Shown in pieces: positions 1 to 10,140 of a stretch of DNA of 64,000 nucleotides. The translations under genes were made by a program, and so were the position numbers. Positions within the stretch are counted from its first letter, which is position 1. Each line of letters begins with the position of its first letter. Under the pieces are notes generated by a model. It searched no databases. It worked only from the letters and a program-made list of their open reading frames with translations, and had not been told where the DNA came from. The stretch comes from Isoetes taiwanensis (lineage: Eukaryota; Streptophyta; Lycopodiopsida; Isoetales; Isoetaceae). The stretch spans positions 744,001 to 808,000 of the forward strand of contig JAJEKV010000039.1 of assembly GCA_021234155.1 (NCBI GenBank), in the 5' to 3' direction.

Positions 1-849
1 CCGCTACTGTAAACAATTGTGGCTTTTCTTAACTACTACCTAACAGAGTCTCATCTGCAAGGATGTGTCATGGTTCAGACGGACACTATTTTTGTGTATA
101 AAAAACAATGGTTTGAATATGACAAGCTAACTTTCACGAAAGAAGAATATTTAATCTGCAGGATCTCGTTCCAATGCAGGTTGAGCAGAAGAAGAGATGC
201 TTGCAAGAGGAGAGGTCCAATTAAATGGGCTGTCTAGAGAGATGTTTATAGGAATTAAGGGTATTACAGAGAAACTAACATGATACTTTATCCATTATCT
301 CAAACCAAGAGTAAGGCACTGCCCACGAATTTAAACGAAGACTAAGTGATTGCCCACAGATTCGAAAACGATTTGGAAAAAATGGAAGATTTGTACCTTT
401 CAGGAAGCGGCTATTGGAGCTCCACATGCCATGCATCCAAAGCACGATCCTGTATAACATACCTAAATTTACGCATTTCAGAGCTCTTCAAGCTAAATTT
501 ACAGCTACACTGCATGGCTGGGTCTCTCTTCCTGGATATTGAAATCGAAGCCAGCTTGCTACACATCCGGCCCAGCACGGAGGAGCCCACGGAAAATCAT
601 TTCATACCTGCCTTTCTCGAACCCTGCTTTGGCAAAATCATAGAACCCTAATAAACTATGTTTGCACGAGCCTTGCATGTGTAAACTTCGGTTAGGTTAG
701 AAATACATGGGCCAACCATTGGAATATGGCGCAAAAATCAAGGATGATTGTATGCGCACTCTAGATGTACGCATTAGTACATCTCATGTAATACATCTAT
801 CAAATCATATGAAAACCATAGAAAAAAACATACAAAAATACAAGGGAAA
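1..849. other. No recognisable gene
   Basis: Only short ORFs lie here, none with a recognisable domain or a convincing splice or start context. I see no promoter or RNA gene. The AT-rich right end (about 800-849) resembles sequence that precedes the recurrent terminal motif elsewhere in the window, so this may be the inner flank of a decayed mobile element. Confidence 0.4.
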
Positions 850-872
850 CCCCCTGTTATTATGCTAGATAT
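850..872 (+). repeat. Recurrent element terminus, occurrence 1
   Basis: Carries the motif CCCCTGTTATTRTGCTACAT with one change (CTAGAT). It is preceded by A-rich sequence (ACCATAGAAAAAAACATAC) that matches the flank of the same motif near 42,880 and, reversed, near 14,130. The motif recurs eight or nine times in the window, always at repeat boundaries. Class unknown. Confidence 0.6.
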
Positions 873-960
873 TTATTATGGAACTTACATCAAGTTCCTT
901 TTGAAAGACTACGAAGACTAAGTTGAAGCCAGATTCAGCTACATGTGCAGTGGCGCTATA

Positions 961-1113
961 CTAGTGCCTGAAGGATGAAGTGGCCATGATGCTAGTGTGA
1001 GTGGGGTTACAAAACAGATCTATGAGTGTCTCAGAGATCAAAAGGATTGCCTTGGAGTGAGGAGCGAAGTTGTATGTTGCAAATGAGAGTTATGTGTGTA
1101 TTTATAGGCAAAA
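961..1113 (-). promoter_or_regulatory. Minus-strand TATA promoter with a 9-codon ORF
   Basis: Read on the minus strand, a good TATA box (CTATAAATAC) lies at about 1,100-1,109. It is followed by a leader rich in CT and CA and then an ATG at 987 opening a nine-codon ORF (MATSSFRH, stop at 961-963). The layout resembles the TATA box plus leader at the right end of the window. It may be the U3/R part of an LTR or an ordinary promoter; no downstream gene is visible. Confidence 0.35.
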
Positions 1114-1211
1114 GCCTAATTTTGAAATTTTTAGGGTCTGGAAAAATCTATCATTTGAGATCTAATCAGGTGTTTCTCCGGTAGTTTGAGGTAGTTTAGA
1201 GGGTGAAAGTG

Positions 1212-1416
1212 CACGAGAGGGTCGAGCTAATTTTTAGCTAAGATCCTGGGGGCACTCTGTGAGTAGTGGACACTTGCCTCTAAAAGTTTGATATGAAGGC
1301 AGAATCTTGCTTGTCTTGAGGAAAGGTGTAGATCCCTGGTCAAATACTCATACAATGCGTGAGAGCCTCAAGCTAAATTTTAGCTAAGGCTCTGGGCGCA
1401 CTCTGTGAGTAGTGGA
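1212..1416. repeat. Two hairpin-bearing direct repeats
   Basis: Two diverged copies (about 1,212-1,270 and 1,360-1,416) share a core reading GCACTCTGTGAGTAGTGGA, preceded by the self-complementary stretch AGCTAAATTTTAGCT. They sit just upstream of the minus-strand TATA box, as expected for promoter or LTR U3 sub-repeats. Confidence 0.5.
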
Positions 1417-1554
1417 GGCATGTTTGATCACTTTTCATGCAAATTAACTAAAACTGATTAAACATGTTATTATTATGACTACATCAAAGACACTATTACA
1501 GCTCCCAACTTGAATTAAATAACTCTTATATTACAAAAGAATTATTCACATGAC

Positions 1555-2007
1555 CTAGCAGTCTTCCTTCTTGATAAACCTGGCCAGCTTCATGTCTCTA
1601 GGCATGCAAGTGACTCTCATAGCATGAAGAGCACATGCTAGAGAATCTTCAAAATACTGAACCAGCTTTTGCTCCGCTGCTTCCTGTAATGCGAGCAATA
1701 TATCGTCTGTTACTCACTTTTTTTTGTGGAACTCTTGCAAGATCTCGTGTGTCAATCTTGCAAAGGCGGCTCTTGGTATCAAAAATCCATAGCTCCTCTG
1801 GAAGTGCCGAATTTCTGGGCAGCTTTTGTGAAGTATGAATCTTTGTTCCTCTTCATGGGCTTCTTTGGTGGTACCGGTCTTTCCGAGGGGTGGCTTTAGG
1901 GTCTTTTTCTTCGTGGGCCTTCCTCCTTCCACGTATCAGACCTTTCGTTCTTCATAATACTTGGCGTGAGCCTCATACATCTTCATGTACTTCTTGTACT
2001 CAGCCAT
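1555..2007 (-). pseudogene. Histone H3-family fold (CENH3-like) remnant with two in-frame TGA codons
   Basis: One continuous minus-strand frame runs from ATG (2007-2005) to TAG (1557-1555), broken by TGA at 1938-1936 and 1716-1714. A lysine/tyrosine-rich start (MAEYKKYMKMYEAH) precedes the first stop. A basic linker follows, and then the H3 fold: EIRHFQ and LIPRAAF in the alpha-N/alpha-1 region, HEILQEF, then after the second TGA ALQEAAE, YFEDS, RVT, MPRD and LAR. By eye the match to H3 is gap-free across the second stop, so that TGA replaces a sense codon rather than marking a lost intron. IRHFQ plus LIP...F is typical of CENH3; canonical H3 has LIRKLPF. The divergent linker, the two stops and the missing H3 tail suggest a decayed variant or an H3 fold captured by a mobile element. 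H3 membership is secure; the CENH3 assignment is less so. Confidence 0.8.
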
Positions 2008-2033
2008 CTTCGTGACATTCCAAGATAATGCCA

Positions 2034-2061
2034 CGGTTCTATTGCAATAGCAATAGAACCG
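2034..2061. repeat. Perfect 28-bp hairpin at the 5' end of unit 1
   Basis: CGGTTCTATTGC and GCAATAGAACCG flank an AATA loop. The same hairpin is at 8262-8289, at the junction of the two units. In the second copy the pairing can extend outward through AGGAATG and CATTCCT. Confidence 0.85.
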
Positions 2062-4660
2062 ACATTCCTTGGATGGGGACGTCCCTCCTCACATCTCCTA
2101 TTTATTCTGTCTCTTCTCTCGTTTTCATTCATCGGCGTTCTCTTGAGCTAGTTTTTCTCCTCCTTCTCTATCCTTTTTCATTCTTTCTCTGTTGCCTCCA
2201 CAAGTTTGGCATTCTATTGAACTAGATTATCTTCTCTAGCTTTGATTCATCCGTCTATTCTTTCAGCTTCCCCCGTCGTCTTCGATCCGCTCAATCATCT
2301 ATTGTTTATCCGTGTTTGAGCTTCCTACCATTAATTCTGATTGGGCGTTTGGGATCTGGCGTTTTCATTTTTCCCCTTTTTACTTATACATACGGTTATG
2401 GACGCAGATGGCGGATGTGAAGCGATCTGGACCTGATAATTAGGTCGATGATTCACATGTCATATGATGCAGTTTGTGGATTTCTATGGTGGTTTTTCTG
2501 CTTTGGTTGTGCCAGATTGCTCCTGTTTTTGCAGATCCTGGTCTTGGGGTTTCTGGATGATCATAAGCCATTCAGGTTCTTATGGCGGTGCAGATTCACT
2601 AGTTCGTCGCCTTTTTTCTTTCTAATCTCCTCTTTCACCACTAATCCTTGGTTGCTTTTCTTCTGTCCGATCTAGCGCCCTTCTTTTGCTTTAGATTTTG
2701 TGGATGATGTCGTTCTTGTTGTTGGGTTCTTTAAATTTCGTGGATATGGCCATTCTTGTTGTTGGATTCTTCATACTTCTTGAATACTATCTTTTTTATT
2801 GTTGGATTCCTTAAATTGGGTAGATATTGCCATTCTAATTTTGTTGCAAACGGGATTAGTATTGCTTGTTCAGTTTCTTGCCACAATTTTCCCTTTCCTT
2901 CCGATCTCGGGAGGGGTTTATGCTGGCCAATCTAAGATCTTTACAGATTTAGCAGAAAATATCATATTGGCAGTAGTACAGGCAAACTTTTCTGCAATCT
3001 TTTGGAGGAGCACAAGTCATGCATGTTGCTATCCACTCCTCTATGTCCCATGTTTGCTGATGAAAACCAGGTTTTAGCATGAATCAATCGTTGCTGACCC
3101 TCATTTTGGCAGCCCAATCTGCTTTATTATGGCTTCTCAGTTTTGTGATTATCTGAACTATTTGATGTTCAGCAGGAAGGTGGAGGAGACCCGGATTATT
3201 GCTTGCACTTGCAACCCACTGGTTATGAAGGCTTGTTTTGAGCTGTCTTGAATCTAACCTTCGTATCTTTGGTAGCAACCTCTGGAGTGTAATTTTGATC
3301 TTCTGGCTCAGATCGTTTGCAACCCTTGAAGGTTTTTCAGGGACTTGGACTGCGGCCACGACATTCTCGACATCTTGTCTGCTATCTGGTTCTGTAAGTC
3401 CCTTTTTCATATCACGATTTATAATTAGGCGGTTTAAAAAATTGTCAACAGAACTTTATTTGAGGCGTTGGATAGTCTGCTAGTCTTTTAGTTTTGTGGT
3501 TATAGGTTCAAATCTTCCTATGGCACAAAGTTTTTGGATTCAATCGTTTGGGATCTTTTTTATCAAATCTTCTTATGGCATACTTTTTTCCTGGATTTAG
3601 TCCTTCGAGATCTTTTCCTTCATTTTTTGTTGAGAAGTGCAAAGTTGCTAGTTATGTAATGGGTCGTTGCACAAAATCTTTTTAAATTCAATTTGTTTAG
3701 GTCGTTTTTTGTTGAGGGTTGCTAAAGTTGGGGTCGTTGCACAAAATCTTTTTGGATTCAGTTATTGGGCCTTCAGTTTATAAAGACCTAGGTTCTTTTC
3801 CTTATACTAGCAAAGTTTCTCTCTCATCCTTGTCACCTTGGACTTTGTTCGTACTATGTTTCTCTCCACCTCTTAAAATGTCTTTCATTGAGTTGGCCAG
3901 GTCTCTCCATCATTTTGCATTGTTTTGGCCGTAATATACCCCAGGTTGTTTTTTGCCCTATTTATGAAGTCCCCTTATAAGCCTCGCATCCTCATGAACT
4001 TGCTCGCATGCTCCTTTGCCTCATTTGCACCTATTGTTCTCGTTTCATTTTACCCGATATGGCCATTAGCTTTATTAGTTATTTTCCTCATGAGTTCCAA
4101 CTTCCTCATTTGTTTTTGCCCTTCATATTTCACACTTTTTTCCTTTGGTCTTCACATTTCTCTCTTTGACCCATTAGTTTTGACCACTCTTCAACTATCA
4201 TCTATCGATTTCCTTACTGATTTTGCTTTGTCAGGGTCATTGTTATCGAAGTTCTATGCATCTCATTGATAGCTTGATTTGCGTATTAGTTCAGGATGAC
4301 ATATTCTGACCTGTTACGTATCTATGTTGCCCGACGTCTATTTTGATCTACGTTCTTGATATATCACCTTCATTGAGGTCCTTCCTTCGATGTTCTTTGT
4401 ATACAGTTGTTTTGTTCCTCTTTCTTGATCCTCAGTTCTCATTAGACTCGTTGTCCATCTATGTTACTCTTGTGCATGGATGCCCCTTTTTCCCTCTTTC
4501 TCTGTTCTCTTCTTTAATTCATTGTTCCATTTCTTTTGTCTCGGTTGCATCCATTGTCTATCTATTCCTTTACTTCCATTTGTTCTTCTTGGTTCTTTTT
4601 GATCCGTCGTTTCTTTTCTCCTTTTGATTCATTGATCATAAAGTTTATATTATCCATTCT

Positions 4661-5020
4661 CACTCAACCCACAAAAGTTTATATTATCCATTTCATAGCG
4701 TATGTTTTTATCCATCTCAAATCATATAGCATATGGGCTCTTTATTTGTCTTTATCGATTTTATGTTTTATGTTCTCCGTTTCATAGCATCTGTTTCACT
4801 CAACCTACAAAGGTTATATTATCCATTTCATAGTGTATGCCTTTGTCCATCTCAAATCATATAGCATATGGTCTCTTTATTCATCTTTATTGCTCTTATG
4901 TTTTATGTTGTCTGTTTCATAGCATTTGCTTGTCTTAAAATCCACAAAGGTTTATTTTTATCATAGTGTATGTTTTTATTCATTTCTTAGCATAGAGCAT
5001 ATGGTCTCTGAACCTACAAA
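4661..5020 (+). repeat. ~136-bp tandem repeat, about 2.7 copies
   Basis: Units begin near 4661, 4797 and 4933. Each contains ATCCATTTCATAGYGTATG followed by ATCATATAGCATATGG. They are diverged and lie inside T-rich unit 1. Confidence 0.7.
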
Positions 5021-6088
5021 GGAGGTTCCATTTGATTCATGGCTTATGTTCTCAACTGTTGTCATCTCCTACCGGTAGGGTTGAATCTCTATAGATTTTA
5101 TAATGTTATGGCTCATCGTGATGATTTATAATCCTTGATTGTTCTAGGTTGCTTTTGTCTTGATTTTTTTAGGATTTTTTGTCGTGCTTGTCATATGCCA
5201 TCAAGGTTTTATCGTCTCACACATTCATGTGCTATGAAGTCTTTGCAATATTTTGCGAGTTGTTTCTTTGCATCTTTGCATGTGAAGTCTTTATTCATCT
5301 TTATCGATTTTATGTTTTATGTTTTATATTCTTGCATTTTTGCCTCACGAATATGATATTTTGCATTTTGTGCTCGTGATATAGATCCCATTTGCTCTAT
5401 GAATTTCATGAAGCCATTTGGTTCATGGTTTCATGAGTTTGTGCTTGTGATATAGTTGGATTCCATTTGCTCCATGAAATTCTTTTATTTCATCGTCTCA
5501 TTTGATCCGCTCGCTTCATTTTTTGATTTTTTCTTGTGGTTCCATTTGCTCCTTTGCCTCATATGTTCCCACTTTCTATGTTTCTTGCACGTGATTTAGA
5601 GCTTTATTATTAGTCCTCTCAGTCGTATCTTTGCTCTAGCAAGGTTGGGATGTCCTTTTAGTCCTATTGTTTTCGTTCCTTTCTTTTGCTCAGACAAGTT
5701 CCATTCTATCAGTTCCTTCATTATTCTTTTAAGTTCATTTGTCAGTATAGTCATGTCCCTTTTGCTTTACGTCGTTCCATTCACTTCCTTGGTGTTAATA
5801 TTACATCTGCTCAGTATTTTTTCACATTGGCCCTCTCTTGGATGTTCACAAATAGTTCATACATAATCTCATGCTGACATTGCCATATTTTGTTAGTCCA
5901 CTAATTTCTGTTCCTGACAATCATGCTGGATAGGTCCCTTTATATGTCTCGCATCCTCATGAATTTAATATTAGGTGTTCGCATGCTTCTTTGCTTCTTT
6001 TGCACCGATTGTTCTCATCTCTGTTTACCCTTTATGGCATTTGAGCATTTTTTGCGCTATAAGTTTCATTTTTTGGTAAGAGCATCCG

Positions 6089-6245
6089 TTTGAGCATATC
6101 GTAAATTCAGTTTGATGCCTTGCTTATTGCTTAGCAATTCAACCAGTTCTATCTTTGCATTCTCTATTTGAGCTTATCGTAACTTTAGTTTGTTGCCTCG
6201 TTTATTGCTTAGTGACTCCATGCCATTTTATCTTTGCATTTTCTA
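6089..6245 (+). repeat. 78-bp tandem duplication
   Basis: Two diverged units start at 6089 and 6167 with TTTGAGCWTATCGTAA and end with ATCTTTGCATTYTCTA. Confidence 0.7.
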
Positions 6246-7568
6246 TGGTGGCATCCTTTGCACCTTGGATCTATAGTCTTGGAAACACACATTTGTTTGG
6301 TAACTTTTATGCATGGTTCGGTGGGTAAGTTCTCTCTTTACATTTATGCACACCTTGTTAATTGTTTTGCTCTTTATAATATTTCTATCTTTCTATTCTC
6401 TACGACCAGTTTCATATGCCATGTTTCTCCTAGTCAATTCTTTTTTAGGTGTTCATGCTACGATGGAAAAGAGTAAAAGCGTATGTTGGTTATATAGCTC
6501 CACTGGCATTTTCTTGTTGTGGTTTTACTTCTTTTATGGTGGTTCATGTGAATATATTCTCACATACTTTGTTGCAATATTAATTGTTGCGCGCGTGTCC
6601 TATGACTTTGTTGATACATTTACTATTCTTCTTTGGTCCATTTGTTTTTGCTCGTTCCTTGCTCCCTTTGGTTTGTTTTAATCCATATACCATTGGTCGT
6701 TCTTCTATTGCCTTGTCTCTTAGTGAGTCTCGTTGCTTTGCTTTTTTTCGTTGTATGTTTTGGGGTTTAGTTGCTCAAGCTCATTATTTGGGTCTTGTAA
6801 TGCTTGCTTCAATATAGTGTGTACTTTTAGCAGATTGAGACATGGTTGCTTGCTCACCTGGTTCTATAACTTTTGTTGCTCTTTTTTGTTGTGTTGTTTC
6901 TTTTGTTGCCATTGCCCCATTTGTTGGTCCCTTGATTTCAATTCTTTTCGTTCATCTTTGGATAGGTTCCTAGGTTCTTTTGCTTCCTTACGAACTTGTT
7001 GTTGAGCATTCATGTGCTCATTTGCGTCACTTGCACCTATTGTTTCTCTTCTTATTTTTGCTTTACTTGCCATTAGTCCTACTCTTATTTAACCCATGAT
7101 TCTATTGTTTATTCTTTTTCTTATTTTTTTCGCTCAGTCATGGCCATTTTGTCTACGTCCATTTGTCTACGTCCTTCATTTTCTTTTTTTAACGCTCATG
7201 TCTTCTCTATATATCACATGCCTTCTTGTTTGGTCTTTTTTATTCGTTTTTATTTCTTCCCTTTGACCTCCTTTTATTCTGTTAACCTTCAAGCTATTGC
7301 TTTTTCGTGAACTTTCAAGTTATTGCTTATTTCATTTCTTTCTTGTTGCTATCATACACATTGTCACCTGTGTTTGCTCAATTTTCTTGTTTGCCCTTGG
7401 TTTTTGGTACCCTTGCTCACTTCGGTTATATCTCTTCTTCATCTTTTTTGAGGTTGCATTGTCACCTTCTCCTTTTTGTCATAGTTTGGTATCAGTTGTT
7501 CCATTGTTTCCTATTTGTGTCCTATTTGCTTTCATTTGATTCTTTACCATGTCTTAGTTTAGCACCAT

Positions 7569-7703
7569 GGTCTCATCTTTCCATTTCCCTGCCTAGTTCT
7601 CTTCTTATGTTTGATAACGCTATGCTTTTGTTACAGGGTCTCATTTTTCCATTTCCCTGCCTAGTTCTCTTCTTATGTTTGATAACGCTATGCTTTTGTT
7701 ACA
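7569..7703 (+). repeat. 68-bp tandem duplication, nearly identical
   Basis: Two units starting at 7569 and 7637 differ by about one base, so the duplication is recent. Confidence 0.9.
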
Positions 7704-7935
7704 TTTTCTCCACTGTCTCTTTTGTTACATTTTCTCCCTTGTCCAATGTTCCCTTGGTCATATCTGCATTTTCTATTTCATTTGCCCCATTAAGTTGTTT
7801 CCTTTTTCACTTGTCCCCTGTTCTTCGCCTCCTTTTTCTTATTTGCTCCTTTAATCTATTCTCTATTTTGCTTTGTTGCCCCTTTTTATTTTCTTTCTTT
7901 TGTCTTTTCGGATGGCATCATGTTTGCTTAGCCCT

Positions 7936-7982
7936 TTGTTTTGTTTTGTTTTGTTTTGTTTTGTTTTGTTTTGTTTTGTTTT
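7936..7982 (+). repeat. (TTTTG)n microsatellite
   Basis: About nine TTTTG units in a row. It inflates ORF length in this stretch by encoding Cys/Phe/Val/Leu runs. Confidence 0.95.
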
Positions 7983-8256
7983 AGTTCTTTCGTTTCTTAT
8001 TTGTCATATCTCCCTCACCTCTTGTTTTGCCTGGATTTTTCCCTTGGCTCTAATTATCTCAGTTACTCCATAGCCTTGCTTAGCCTTTTTGTTTGTCCCA
8101 TTTGCCTGATCTATTCTATCCATCCTATTCTACCATTTTCTCCCGTCATTTTGTTTTATCTTTGTTCCTCTCGTCAGCCTAGTTTGCTCTATTTTTTTTT
8201 AGGGAGATTCCTCTTCTATCGGCCACTTGGTTGTGCTATAGGACCCATCATAGGAA

Positions 8257-9297
8257 TGCCACGGTTCTATTGCAATAGCAATAGAACCGACATTCCTTGG
8301 ATGGGGGCGTCCCCTCACATCTCCTATTTATTACGTCTCTTCTCTGGTTTTCATTCATCTGCGTTCTCTTGAGCTAGTTTTTCTCCTCCTTCTCTATCCT
8401 ACCGGTTTCCCTCACCCTCCCTCCCTTGATGAATCGCTGCAATAGGTCATGTCTTTTTTTTTCCGGTATTAGTTCCATTGTTGCGGTTGCTCATTTCTTA
8501 ATCATCCTTAGTTTTAAGCCTATTCTTCTATACCTTTTTGGATTGCTTTAAGTCTCGGCATCCTCCATTGTTTTGTTGCGATGTATTCTCCATTGTTTCT
8601 TTCGCGATGTTCTTTGCAAGTACATGTGTTCTTATTTTCATTTTTTTTCGGCGTGGGCTTTGTGGCCTTCCGAGGTTATTGTTTCATTTTCATTCTCTCT
8701 CGGCGGTGGCATTGTAGCCTCGGGCACACTAATCGGACATTTTTTCCCACGATGGTCATTCAGCGGGGCCGGTTTTGATTGGTCATGGTATTTCTTTCTC
8801 GGTGTGGCTCTGGAGCCTCAGAGCTTTATTACTCTATATATATTATTGTGCTTTGTACGAGCCATGGCTGGTACATCCTAACTTTTAATGGGTCACTCTC
8901 TTTTTCAAGATTTTCATTGCAGGTTACTTTGTGAAGATCTCTCGGTTGTCGGAGGGCGAGTCGTCGAGCTTCTCCTTAGGGATGCCTTGCCATCATGTTT
9001 GTTTCAAAGCATTTCGCGGTTGATATATGCTAGAGTCGAGCTTCAACCTTTGCATGCTTCAACTTCTTGCTCAGTGCACTGTATTCGAGTTGTCTCCATT
9101 CTAGTGGCGGATAAAACCATCTTTTTCTTCAGTTCGTCATGCTCTCGATGATTGTCTAGTTTCGGAGCATTTAAAGTTCATATTTTCAAATTTATCTATC
9201 CCTAGTGAGGGATCCATTTGTACTCAATGTTTTACAAAGCTCAATGAGAACACCACTTCAGGCCACTTGGTTGTGCTATAGGACCCATCCTAGGAAT
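8257..9297 (+). mobile_element. T-rich element, unit 2 of a tandem pair
   Basis: A 1.04-kb shorter relative of unit 1. It shares the first ~145 bp, including the hairpin, and the last 37 bp (GGCCACTTGGTTGTGCTATA onward), while its middle is different. The abutting arrangement could come from insertion of one element into the end of another or from unequal crossing over. No coding capacity is recognised. Confidence 0.45.
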
Positions 9298-9444
9298 ATA
9301 CGATATGAGAATATATATTATACTGCCACGTCACTAGTACATGTAGTACGCTACAACATGTACACCCTAGTCGTATACGACACCCATGGGGTGCAACCCC
9401 TAGACCCCAATATATTGCACAAGTCTATAACATGTCACTATATA

Positions 9445-9536
9445 CACTACTACTACAAAAATAGGTAGAAATGGCACAAAAGTGACATTTATCCTCCGCC
9501 TTTTTACCGAGCATAAACGTCACTTTTGTGCCATTT
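9445..9536. mobile_element. CACTA-type terminus with subterminal hairpin
   Basis: CACTACTACTACAAAAATAG resembles En/Spm (CACTA) terminal repeats. It is followed by an 18-bp inverted repeat (9469-9486 and 9519-9536, core GGCACAAAAGTGAC) separated by 32 bp, as is usual for CACTA subterminal regions. The other end was not found. Confidence 0.5.
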
Positions 9537-9539
9537 GGG

Positions 9540-9900
9540 GAGCACAAACGTCATAAATGGCGAAACCCCATGGCCTGACCTTTCCTACACTAACTACCAT
9601 ATGGCGCAACCCCATGGCCTGACCTTTCCTTGTCTACCCTAAAAGAGTGTACCCTAAAAGGTACCCTGTCTTTAAAGGGGGAGGAACCCTAAAGCGGCCA
9701 CCTTTTAAGAGCATCGAGATTGGAGCCAGCAGGCGCCTTCAGCGCTAGCATCGAGGTCGAGCCTATTGCAGTCGCCTTCAGCACCTGATCTTAGAGATCG
9801 ACCTGCTGCAGTCAGCCTAGCTTCGAGCTAGCAAACTCAGCGAGCCCAAGATCCACCTCGGTCACTTTCAGCCAGACAACAACAATCATGGATGCCTTCA
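9540..9900 (+). other. LTR-like or promoter/leader DNA
   Basis: Contains a duplicated stretch (ATGGCGMAACCCCATGGCC, near 9556 and 9601), a TTTAAAGG box and GGGGGAGGAACCCTAAAG. This resembles the leader near 61,945 (AAGGGAGGGAAACCCTAAC), which lies in an LTR-like segment. GC content is higher than in the flanks. An ATG at 9888 opens only a T-rich ORF. A solo-LTR fragment is the likeliest identity. Confidence 0.3.
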
Positions 9901-10140
9901 GAGGAATCCCAGCTTTTATTTTCTATTTTCTTATTTTTCCCTTTTCCACCATTTACCTTTTTTCTTTTTCCACTATTCTATTTCTACGATCTTCCTTTTC
10001 CTTTTTTTTTTGTTTTTCCCTTCAATGTTTTTTTTTTTTTTTTTTTTTTCTAATTTCACATTCTTTTTTTTTCTCATTTTTGTATGCCCTTTCCTTTTTC
10101 CTTTTTCACCATTTCTCCACCCTTTTTCCTTTTTGGGTTG
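9900..10140 (+). repeat. Pyrimidine-rich low-complexity tract
   Basis: Almost uninterrupted T and C, with an uninterrupted T run near 10,030-10,050. The 111-codon ORF over it (Phe/Ser-rich) is an artefact of composition. Confidence 0.8.

Larger units (their letters stand above)
2027..8256 (+). mobile_element. T-rich element, unit 1 of a tandem pair
   Basis: A 6.2-kb block whose plus strand is overwhelmingly T and C. It starts with 148 bp (2027-2174) that recur almost unchanged at 8256-8400, and ends with 37 bp (8221-8257) that recur at 9261-9297, so two units abut head to tail. The 5' end holds a perfect hairpin. No transposase, polymerase or long credible ORF is visible; the many short ORFs are Phe/Leu/Ser-rich by-products of base skew. 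Internal tandem repeats lie at 4661-5020, 6089-6245, 7569-7703 and 7936-7982. It could be a non-autonomous transposon or a decayed LTR-like element; class unresolved. Confidence 0.45.

Noticed and set aside
1680-1713. A 34-nt intron that would remove the second TGA in the H3-fold relic (GTGAGTAAC...TTACAG)
   Set aside because: The splice signals look good, but 34 nt is too short for a plant intron and splicing would delete residues that align with H3 without a gap.
7307-7984. 225-codon Phe/Leu/Cys-rich ORF resembling a membrane protein
   Set aside because: Explained by T/C skew and the (TTTTG)n microsatellite; no family motif, and a 68-bp duplication lies inside it.
2027-9297. An LTR retrotransposon with 2027-2174 and 8256-8400 as LTRs
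   Set aside because: The shared stretch is only ~147 bp, lacks TG...CA borders, and no primer-binding site or gag-pol lies between. Kept as an unclassified element.
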